Source: Nostoc cf. edaphicum LEGE 07299 (GTDB lineage Bacteria; Cyanobacteriota; Cyanobacteriia; Cyanobacteriales; Nostocaceae). From it: a DNA stretch of 7,517 nucleotides. The notes beneath the pieces were generated by a model. That model saw only the letters and a program-made list of their open reading frames with translations. It ran no database searches and was not told the origin of the DNA. This document shows, piece by piece, positions 1 through 5,077 of this stretch (position 1 is its first letter; each line of letters starts with the position of its first letter). The DNA is taken from NCBI RefSeq assembly GCF_015207245.1, contig NZ_JADEXF010000137.1, positions 1 to 7,517 of the forward strand, given 5' to 3'. Position numbers and translations under genes: made by a program.

Positions 1-1102
1 CAGCACGGCGGGCGACGTATGCCAAGGGGCCATCTAGTTTAATTCCCAAACCAGTAAGAGTAGCGTTGTCTATTCCTAATGCCATCATTTCTCCTAACTG
101 TTGGTAGTGGAAAGGAAGGAGGGGGCGATTAGTCAGAGTTGCCCAGATATTCCAAGCAGTATAATCAGCTTGCTGAAAAGCCGCTTGTGCCGTAGCGGGG
201 ACTTGCTGTCCTTCAGCATCATGACAGTCCGCTAAATCTCCCAAGGCAAAGATTTCTGGATGATCGAGGACTTGCAGATTGGATGTAGTGGTGATTTGAC
301 CGCGCTGATTTTGCTTGAGAGGAAGAGATTTTACTACGGGCGCAACCCTAGTTCCTACAGTCCAAATTACCAAATCCACGGGAATCGTATCTAGCTGGTT
401 TTTGTACTCTAGGGAAATGCTATTTTGCTCGATTGATTCGACTTTGGTTTCTAAGTCAAGAAATACACCACGGGCATCTATTGCTTTCTTTGCTGCTTCC
501 CGATTAAACTCTGGGGAAGTTCGCAAAATTTGGTCGGCGATTTCAACAATCCGAAAGCGTCCTCTTTCTCCTAGTCTGTCGGCTAATTTACAGGCTAACT
601 CTACACCACTGTAGCCAGCCCCAACGATCGCTACCCGAATTTTATCAGCATCCGATTCTTCTAAAAATCGCAGGCGTTCTTCTAAACGATAGGCATCAGA
701 GATGGTGCGGAATGTGTAGGCGTAGGCTGCCGCACCAGGGACTAAATCTAGCGGTGTCTCACCTCCTAGCGCCAGCACTAATCGGTCATAAGGGATTTCC
801 GGGCCTTCTTGAATATTTACCCGTTGCTGGTCGATGTCAATTCCAGACACAACACCTTGATAAAAACGCACCCCTGTGCCTTGTAAAAGTTCTTCAAAGG
901 GTGGGGCAATTTCCCAGGTTTGCAGTTCGCCAGTCAGTAATTCGTAAAGTAAAGGAGAGAATAGGAAGCGATCGCTTTGATCTACCAGAACAATTTCGGG
1001 TTTTTGTGTAGATTCCCAAGGTAATTGGCTTAACCGCAGGGCTGTGTAGAGACCACCAAAGCCTCCACCAAGGATACAAATTCTAGAAGTTTGTTCAGTC
1101 AT
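1..1102 (-). CDS. ndbB: NdbB-like type II NAD(P)H:quinone oxidoreductase (C-terminus cut off by window edge)
   Basis: FAD-dependent NAD(P)H:quinone oxidoreductase of the NDH-2 family. It starts at ATG 1102-1100, and 367 residues are in the window with no stop. The sequence shows a dinucleotide-binding loop for FAD (GGGFGG, residues 12-17) followed by an acidic residue at the end of the next strand (IVLVD, 37-41). A second loop for NAD(P)H (VGAGYSG, 160-166), an FAD-contact motif (FALGD, 285-289) and the quinone-site motif (TAQAAFQQ, 304-311) follow. Family members are about 400 residues, so roughly 30 residues, the C-terminal membrane-binding helix region, should lie to the left. From memory, the N-terminus (RICILGGGFGGLYTALRL) closely resembles Synechocystis Slr1743 (NdbB), reported to reduce demethylphylloquinone before methylation in vitamin K1 synthesis. 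A respiratory plastoquinone-reducing role is the alternative. It is divergent from a quinone methyltransferase, which fits a prenylquinone role. There is no clear Shine-Dalgarno sequence. Family very sure; NdbB subtype fairly sure. Confidence 0.9.
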   Translation of the reverse strand, partial: MTEQTSRICILGGGFGGLYTALRLSQLPWESTQKPEIVLVDQSDRFLFSPLLYELLTGELQTWEIAPPFEELLQGTGVRFYQGVVSGIDIDQQRVNIQEGPEIPYDRLVLALGGETPLDLVPGAAAYAYTFRTISDAYRLEERLRFLEESDADKIRVAIVGAGYSGVELACKLADRLGERGRFRIVEIADQILRTSPEFNREAAKKAIDARGVFLDLETKVESIEQNSISLEYKNQLDTIPVDLVIWTVGTRVAPVVKSLPLKQNQRGQITTTSNLQVLDHPEIFALGDLADCHDAEGQQVPATAQAAFQQADYTAWNIWATLTNRPLLPFHYQQLGEMMALGIDNATLTGLGIKLDGPLAYVARRA

Positions 1103-1251
1103 CTATTCTATGTTATGGAACAATCAATATTAATTAGGCAACTAACTTTAGGGTAACTGAAAGTTTAGGTTTCAAAACCCTCCATTTGTATGAATGGTTT
1201 TAACATCGCTAACTCAACACTGCTTCGGTGAGAAAATTGGACAGCTTGCAG

Positions 1252-1277
1252 TCTAACAATTGGATAAACTTGTTAGA
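1252..1277. promoter_or_regulatory. Inverted repeat in the leader of the methyltransferase gene
   Basis: TCTAACAA (1252-1259) and TTGTTAGA (1270-1277) are perfect 8-bp complements around a 10-nt spacer. The right arm ends 21 bp before the methyltransferase start codon. It could be an operator for a dimeric regulator or an mRNA hairpin near the ribosome site. A poor -35-like TTGGAC lies just upstream at 1237-1242, without a convincing -10. The symmetry is seen directly; function is inferred. Confidence 0.35.
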
Positions 1278-1298
1278 AAAGATTAAGGTTTTATTTCC

Positions 1299-2285
1299 AT
1301 GAGTTGGCTTTTTTCGACGCTGGGAGTTTTTTTGGCACTAATGACGCTCTTGCTAGCGTTGTATCTAATTACTGCGAGGCCTTATCAATCATCTAACTCC
1401 GTAGCCAATTCCTATGATGAATGGACTGAAGACGGTATTTTGGAATTCTACTGGGGTGAACATATCCACTTAGGTCATTATGGTTCGCCACCACAACGAA
1501 AGGATTTTCTCACTGCTAAATCTGACTTTGTGCATGAAATGGTACGTTGGGGTGGTTTAGATAAATTACCCCGTGGCACTACTGTCTTAGATGTTGGCTG
1601 TGGAATTGGAGGTAGCAGTCGCATCTTGGCACGAGATTACGGTTTTGCAGTCACAGGTATTACCATTAGTCCCCAACAAGTCCAACGCGCCCAGCAGTTA
1701 ACCCAAGAGGGACTCGATGTGCAGTTTCTTGTGGATGATGCTATGGCACTTTCTTTCCCAGATGCTAGTTTTGATGTAGTTTGGTCGATTGAAGCCGGGC
1801 CACACATGCCAGATAAAGCCATTTTTGCCAGAGAGTTGATACGGGTGCTAAAACCCGGTGGAGTCATGGTTTTAGCCGACTGGAATCAGAGAGACGATCG
1901 CCAAAAACCGCTCAATTTTTGGGAGAAACGGGTAATGCGGCAACTATTAGATCAGTGGTCGCATCCCGCTTTTTCCAGTATTGAAGGCTTTTGTGAGCTT
2001 TTAGCAGCAACGGGATTAGTCGAGGGGGAAGTGATAACGACAGACTGGACGAAGCAAACACTTCCTTCTTGGCTAGATTCCATCTGGCAAGGAGTGACTC
2101 GACCAGAGGGATTGGTGCGTTTTGGTCTATCTGGTTTTATTAAATCTCTGCGAGAAGTACCTACCCTTTTACTGATGCGGCTAGCATTCAGTGCTGGTCT
2201 GTGCCGATTTGGGATGTTCCGCGCAATCAGAGCTAACTCGTTGCAGAAATCAACTAAGCAGTATAGTTTGGTTAGCAGTTCCTGA
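1299..2285 (+). CDS. MPBQ/MSBQ methyltransferase (plastoquinone and tocopherol biosynthesis)
   Basis: SAM-dependent C-methyltransferase expected to methylate 2-methyl-6-phytyl- and 2-methyl-6-solanesyl-benzoquinol, precursors of tocopherol and plastoquinone. Its 328 residues begin with a hydrophobic membrane anchor (about residues 4-25), then a conserved block (YDEWTEDGILEFYWGEHIHLGHYG, 39-62, cited here only by position and the core WGEHIHLGHYG). The Rossmann fold shows SAM motif I (VLDVGCGIGG, 96-105), post-I (GITISPQQVQRA, 120-131), motif II (FPDASFDVVWS, 153-163) and motif III (RVLKPGGVMVLADW, 182-195). From memory, length and sequence track Synechocystis Sll0418 almost throughout, including the C-terminal LLMRLAF and RFGMF. 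The gamma-tocopherol methyltransferase Slr0089 and MenG are less similar or shorter. The start is the first ATG before the anchor, with a weak TAAGG at 1284-1288. The plant VTE3 enzyme does this reaction with an unrelated protein, so no symbol is given. It is divergent from the NdbB-like gene. Confidence 0.93.
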   Translation: MSWLFSTLGVFLALMTLLLALYLITARPYQSSNSVANSYDEWTEDGILEFYWGEHIHLGHYGSPPQRKDFLTAKSDFVHEMVRWGGLDKLPRGTTVLDVGCGIGGSSRILARDYGFAVTGITISPQQVQRAQQLTQEGLDVQFLVDDAMALSFPDASFDVVWSIEAGPHMPDKAIFARELIRVLKPGGVMVLADWNQRDDRQKPLNFWEKRVMRQLLDQWSHPAFSSIEGFCELLAATGLVEGEVITTDWTKQTLPSWLDSIWQGVTRPEGLVRFGLSGFIKSLREVPTLLLMRLAFSAGLCRFGMFRAIRANSLQKSTKQYSLVSSS

Positions 2286-2338
2286 TAGCCTTGTTAGTTT
2301 TAGAGACGGTTATAACTAATTAACCGGACATAATATAA

Positions 2339-2360
2339 CTCCCCCCATGCCTTGGGGGAG
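2339..2360. terminator. GC-rich hairpin between convergent genes, possible bidirectional terminator
   Basis: CTCCCCC (2339-2345) and GGGGGAG (2354-2360) form a 7-bp stem with an 8-nt loop. It lies in the 114-bp gap between the 3' ends of the methyltransferase gene (plus) and the sensor gene (minus), where a terminator for both is expected. Neither strand has a proper U-tract after it, which is common in cyanobacteria but keeps the call tentative. Confidence 0.4.
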
Positions 2361-2399
2361 AACCGGATATTTCCCCTGTTACAAAAATGTGGGTAATCC

Positions 2400-3803
2400 C
2401 TAGTTATCTTGCTCATTTTCCACGACTTGTGCTTGGGTGTGACGCAGTTTTGCTAACGCCAATTCTAAGCGTTGATTTTTTTCATCTAACTCCTGCGTCC
2501 GTTCGCGCACTTTCTTTTCTAGAATCTGGCTATATACTTCTAGCTGTTCGTTACTATCCTTTTGAGCTTTTATGAGTTGCTGAACTTCCTGGATAAGACG
2601 ATTGAGGGAAGTAGCTAAAATGCCAACTTCATCATTAGTCGTGACGGGTGCTTGTAAATCGAAGTTAGATTCTTCTGTAACCTGTTGGGCAATATGGGTA
2701 ACAGCTTGAATGGGACGAGCAATAGCGCGGCTGGTGTAAATTGCTAGTAATGTGGCGATCGCAATTGATAGTGACTGGCTACCGACGATAATATATAAGC
2801 GTAATTTTTCCGCCGTTTGTAGTTCCTGTTTTGCTTGCTGATACTCCTTGGCTGTAACTTTCACAAGCTTGCTGATGTCATTGAGAAAGTCATCCATCAA
2901 AAAAACCGACGAGCCATGCATAAAATTGAATAATTGAGCTTGTGCTGTCTTAATCTCGATTGGTGATAAATTATTAGGAGTTAAATCTGACTCACTAATT
3001 GCATGGGCAGTGGTAGTAATTGTCCGTAGAGGAGCTAGCACCCGTCCCGCCGCCAACCATGCCAGAATCAATGACACCACAAACACTAAACTAGAAACTT
3101 CAATAATTACGGAAACTGCTTCCAGTGCCTCTGCCCGCTCACCATCTGTATTATGGGCAACAACAAAGACACCTTGCGTTTGTCCATTAATTTTAATCGG
3201 TTCCACCATGTAAAGGATTTTACTAAGATCCGGGTCAGAAAATTCTTTTTCTCCCTGTTCTGATTTAGTTTGTTTTACCCACCGTTGCATGAGTGGTGAG
3301 TCCTTGGCAAGTGGTTTGGAACGCGCTCTAGGGCTAGATTTATAAAATTTCCCATCAAGGAAGGTGATGAAATAAGAGTCATCCTCTGGTAGTCGATATA
3401 ACAGATAAGCTCTAAAAAGCTTAATCAAATCTTCTTTGAAAGTGGGAGGAGCAATTTGTTTTTTTCCAGCCAGCAACCATTTCAATTTCTCTGGGCCAAT
3501 TATTACGTCTTCTGGATCGTCCTCAGTCAGCACATCCTCTGTAGCAAAGGTTTCACCTTTAATTAAGGCATTGAAAGCTGCCATGTCTTCTACCATATCT
3601 TGACGAACCCGCTCATCAATGCGGTGGTAGAGCTTATAGCGAAAGGCAGGAATGGCGATGAGAAATGTTATCCCCAAAATCAGCAAGTACCAGAGCAAAA
3701 TCCGGGTGCGTGCTTCTCCAAATACTTGCTGCCAACCTGAAAACAGCTTTGTTATTTTAATTCCAAACCTGCGATCGCGGCGATGGTTGGTGATGCTGCT
3801 CAT
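2400..3803 (-). CDS. Membrane sensor protein, kinase-less chimera of histidine-kinase input parts
   Basis: A 467-residue membrane protein that looks like a histidine kinase without its catalytic core. In order: a basic N-terminus; TM1 (about 34-53); an extracytoplasmic region (54-229); TM2 (about 230-252); the start of a HAMP domain (GRVLAPLR to ISESDLT, 253-275); a break; a helical segment (290-335); TM3 (about 336-356); a second, fuller HAMP (SRAIARPIQAVT, then FDLQAPVTTNDEVGILATSL, 358-400); and a coiled coil (about 415-466) with the typical KKVRERTQELDEKNQ stretch. In related cyanobacterial kinases, as I recall them, that coiled coil runs straight into the His-box (SLGQ...AHEINNP). Here it ends VENEQDN-stop, and no kinase sequence follows in any frame before the neighbouring gene. 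It cannot autophosphorylate; it may bind a partner, or be decaying. The start ATG has a strong GGAGG (3815-3811) at 7-nt spacing. A receiver gene lies 407 bp upstream on the same strand. Confidence 0.85.
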   Translation of the reverse strand: MSSITNHRRDRRFGIKITKLFSGWQQVFGEARTRILLWYLLILGITFLIAIPAFRYKLYHRIDERVRQDMVEDMAAFNALIKGETFATEDVLTEDDPEDVIIGPEKLKWLLAGKKQIAPPTFKEDLIKLFRAYLLYRLPEDDSYFITFLDGKFYKSSPRARSKPLAKDSPLMQRWVKQTKSEQGEKEFSDPDLSKILYMVEPIKINGQTQGVFVVAHNTDGERAEALEAVSVIIEVSSLVFVVSLILAWLAAGRVLAPLRTITTTAHAISESDLTPNNLSPIEIKTAQAQLFNFMHGSSVFLMDDFLNDISKLVKVTAKEYQQAKQELQTAEKLRLYIIVGSQSLSIAIATLLAIYTSRAIARPIQAVTHIAQQVTEESNFDLQAPVTTNDEVGILATSLNRLIQEVQQLIKAQKDSNEQLEVYSQILEKKVRERTQELDEKNQRLELALAKLRHTQAQVVENEQDN

Positions 3804-3879
3804 TATTACCCCTCCCCATTTGAGACAGTTTATCGCAATTGGGGATCATGGGCTGGAGACTGGGGAATGGTTTGAGATT

Positions 3880-4040
3880 CAAAGGTGGATGAACGGAGTT
3901 CTGATATGGATTCATCCAGTTCAAAGGTGGATGAACGGAGTTCTGATATGGATTCATCCAGTTCAAAGGTGGATGAACGGAGTTCTGATATGGATTCATC
4001 CAGTTCAAAGGTGGATGAACGGAGTTCAAAGGTGGATGAA
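3880..4040. repeat. Perfect 42-bp tandem repeat array with alternating complementary arms
   Basis: Each 42-bp unit is two 21-bp halves. Half A starts CAAAGGTGGATGAA and ends GGAGTT; half B starts CTGATATGG and ends CATCCAGTT. The array reads A-B three times (3880-3921, 3922-3963, 3964-4005), then a fourth A (4006-4026) and a truncated 14-bp A (4027-4040). Copies are identical, suggesting recent expansion or active homogenisation. All unit sizes are multiples of 7, recalling the heptamer-based short tandem repeats of heterocystous cyanobacteria. Half A carries TGGATGAA (3886, 3928, 3970, 4012, 4033) and half B its complement TTCATCCA (3911, 3953, 3995). So 8-bp stems with 9-nt loops can form at 3911-3935, 3953-3977 and 3995-4019, or alternatively with 17-nt loops. 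Confidence 0.95.
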
Positions 4041-4100
4041 TAAGTATATTTGTAATTTTTGTGGGCACAGCTTGTCATTCGCTCAAACCCATGTGCTTAT

Positions 4101-4126
4101 ATTGTAGGCTGTGTCTAGCCTACAGT
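4101..4126. terminator. Strong hairpin downstream of the receiver gene, possible terminator
   Basis: TGTAGGCT (4103-4110) and AGCCTACA (4117-4124) form a perfect 8-bp stem with a 6-nt loop, extendable by a G-U and an A-U pair. It lies 85 bp beyond the receiver stop codon in the direction of transcription. There is no U-run on either side, so termination is inferred from position and stem strength only. If it terminates, the sensor gene needs its own promoter within 3804-4100. Confidence 0.4.
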
Positions 4127-4207
4127 TGTAACCTGAGCAAGGGTTTTAGCTATGCAGTCTAGAAATTTATTTCAAGGCGGTTAAACAACGCAGATACTTA
4201 AACTTAC

Positions 4208-4228
4208 CTACTAGTTTGCAACTAGTAG
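4208..4228. terminator. Perfect hairpin overlapping the receiver stop codon
   Basis: CTACTAGTT (4208-4216) and AACTAGTAG (4220-4228) form a 9-bp perfect stem with a 3-nt loop. The receiver gene's TAG stop (4213-4211) lies inside it. Each arm also contains the self-complementary ACTAGT. It is AT-rich and lacks a following U-tract, so it may be an mRNA 3'-end stabiliser or a weak terminator rather than a standard intrinsic terminator. Confidence 0.35.
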
Positions 4229-4666
4229 TTCGGTGCAAAAACTTTCCGCCACATTTTCCTGTACTTGATTCACAATTATAGAAACAAATTCGTCTAGGTC
4301 GAATGGCTTAACTAAATATTCTTCAAACTCTACATCTGGAATTTGGTCACAAGTACCTGTGGCAGATGTTGAAGCCACAATGATTGGGATATGCTTACCA
4401 TTGTCTGCCTCTATAGCATTCAATGTATTTAGCAATGTATAAATACTTTCACCTAAAAACCTAATCTCACAGACAATAATGTTGGGTGTGAACCAACTCA
4501 GGATTTCTAAAGCTTCCTTTATGGAACCAGCGGTAATCACATTTGCGCTGAAATCTTCGAGTAAAAAAGCATACAAATCTCTACTATCGCGATCGTTGTC
4601 TACAACGAGTACTTGTACACCTTTGAGTATCCCAACTGCCAAGCAAAAGTCATTGATTAAATTCAT
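4211..4666 (-). CDS. Stand-alone receiver domain with Asp-to-Glu at the phosphorylation site
   Basis: A 151-residue protein made of one CheY-like receiver domain with no output domain. Strand 1 and the acidic pocket are seen in VQVLVVDNDRD (residues 17-27; D23 and D25, with N24 between). The strand-3 motif that normally ends in the phospho-accepting Asp reads NIIVCEIRF (62-70), placing Glu67 at that position. The switch Ser/Thr is in IPIIVAST (93-100, probably S99) and the conserved Lys-Pro in YLVKP (117-121). Canonical phosphorylation is therefore not expected; Glu may mimic the phosphorylated state or the domain may act by protein contacts. ATG 4666-4664 was chosen because AGGT (4676-4673) sits 6 nt upstream and the receiver fold begins soon after. 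An in-frame TTG at 4738 would add 24 hydrophobic, poorly supported residues. It is upstream of the sensor gene on the same strand. Confidence 0.85.
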   Translation of the reverse strand: MNLINDFCLAVGILKGVQVLVVDNDRDSRDLYAFLLEDFSANVITAGSIKEALEILSWFTPNIIVCEIRFLGESIYTLLNTLNAIEADNGKHIPIIVASTSATGTCDQIPDVEFEEYLVKPFDLDEFVSIIVNQVQENVAESFCTELLVAN

Positions 4667-4767
4667 AATAAGACCTGCGATTAGGGCTTTAAGGGCAAAG
4701 CTATCTAAAAAAACCGTAATCTTAAGGGAACGAGACAACCGGATAGGCTAAAGAAAAAGTAGCAGAG

Positions 4768-4782
4768 AACCATTAAATGGTT
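4768..4782. promoter_or_regulatory. Palindrome in the divergent promoter region
   Basis: AACCATT and AATGGTT are perfect 7-bp arms around one central base. An alternative pairing exists between AGAACC (4766-4771) and GGTTCT (4793-4798). It lies about 100 bp upstream of the receiver ATG and could be an operator in that promoter. The symmetry is seen; the role is a guess. Confidence 0.25.
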
Positions 4783-4896
4783 AAAATTACTAGGTTCTAT
4801 TCTTATACTATGAGCAGATATGTTTGATTTACTAAATAAATTGATTAACTACTACATAAAACGTAGAAAAACTTTTTAAATAAGGGCACGGTATGT

Positions 4897-5045
4897 TCTG
4901 ACTTTTCACGTTATGTGGAAAAGTCCACCAAAAACCTAACCCCCTAACCCCCAACTCGTCGCGGGAAGGGGGAAAATTCAAAGTCTCTCTCCTTTTAGGA
5001 GAGAGAAATAGAAGAGAGGTTCCCCAGATACCGTGAAAAGTCAGA
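4897..5045. mobile_element. MITE-like element with terminal inverted repeats, non-coding
   Basis: A 149-bp segment bounded by perfect 14-bp inverted repeats, TCTGACTTTTCACG (4897-4910) and its complement (5032-5045). Allowing two mismatches, the match extends to 22 bp (4897-4918 and 5024-5045). The interior has no gene: a C-rich run (CCTAACCCCCTAACCCCC-like, about 4935-4952) faces a GGGAAGGGGG run (4963-4972), and a perfect 10-bp stem with a TTT loop follows (TCTCTCTCCT / AGGAGAGAGA, 4984-5006). I recall this interior pattern as a frequent dispersed repeat in Nostoc-type genomes. Length, terminal repeats and lack of coding fit a miniature inverted-repeat element. No target-site duplication is visible and no parent transposase can be named. 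Its right end lies 32 bp before the start codon of the next gene. Confidence 0.6.
4984..5006. repeat. 10-bp perfect hairpin inside the MITE-like element
   Basis: TCTCTCTCCT (4984-4993) pairs fully with AGGAGAGAGA (4997-5006) around a TTT loop. In a transcript of the enzyme gene starting upstream of the element, this stem would sit about 70 nt before the start codon. It could attenuate transcription or protect the leader. Confidence 0.6.
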
Positions 5046-5064
5046 CAGTTTCACTTAATCGTCA

Positions 5065-5069
5065 AAAGG
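5065..5069 (+). promoter_or_regulatory. Ribosome binding site deciding the enzyme start
   Basis: AAAGG lies 8 nt before ATG 5078. It supports that start over the in-frame GTG at 5033, which sits inside the right terminal inverted repeat of the MITE-like element and has only a distant AGAGG. Confidence 0.6.
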
Positions 5070-5077
5070 TACTCAGC

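Larger units (their letters stand above)
3804..4210. other. Non-coding region between the receiver and sensor genes
   Basis: About 407 bp with no credible gene. It holds the sensor ribosome site next to 3804, the 42-bp tandem repeat array (3880-4040), a hairpin at 4101-4126, and the 3' part of a hairpin overlapping the receiver stop codon. Long open frames across the array exist only because a 42-bp unit keeps its reading frame. If the receiver and sensor genes are co-transcribed, all of this is spacer RNA; otherwise it is the 5' leader of the sensor. Confidence 0.7.
4667..5077. other. Divergent intergenic region upstream of the receiver and phosphoketolase-like genes
   Basis: About 411 bp with no credible gene. 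It must carry promoters for the minus-strand receiver gene and the plus-strand enzyme gene. It holds a palindrome (4768-4782), an AT-rich stretch to about 4880, and the MITE-like element (4897-5045). A -10-like TATACT (4804-4809) and its reverse-strand counterpart TATAAG are visible, but neither has a convincing -35, so no promoter is called. Confidence 0.6.

Noticed and set aside
315..1079. Open frames of 61-99 codons on both strands over 315-614, 712-1011 and 894-1079
   Set aside because: They overlap the clearly coding minus-strand NdbB-like reading frame in other frames and show no recognisable protein features.
3880..4040. CRISPR array
   Set aside because: The units are contiguous and identical, with no unique spacers between them and no cas genes in the window.
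3652..4107. Open frame with repeated QRWMNGVLIWIHPV peptide, and antisense open frames over the same array
   Set aside because: The repetition comes from a 42-bp DNA unit that is a multiple of three, so several frames stay open at once. The plus frame begins antisense inside the sensor gene, and no frame has a ribosome site or family resemblance.
4667..4738. TTG at 4738 as the start of the receiver gene
   Set aside because: It adds 24 residues ahead of the receiver fold with no ribosome site, while ATG 4666 has AGGT at 6 nt.
4897..5045. Target-site duplication flanking the MITE-like element
   Set aside because: The bases outside the two terminal repeats (ending ...GTATGT on the left, starting CAGTTT on the right) do not match, so no duplication can be claimed.
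5033..5077. GTG at 5033 as the start of the phosphoketolase-like enzyme
   Set aside because: It lies inside the right terminal inverted repeat of the MITE-like element and lacks a close ribosome site; ATG 5078 has AAAGG at 8 nt. It is kept as an alternative only.
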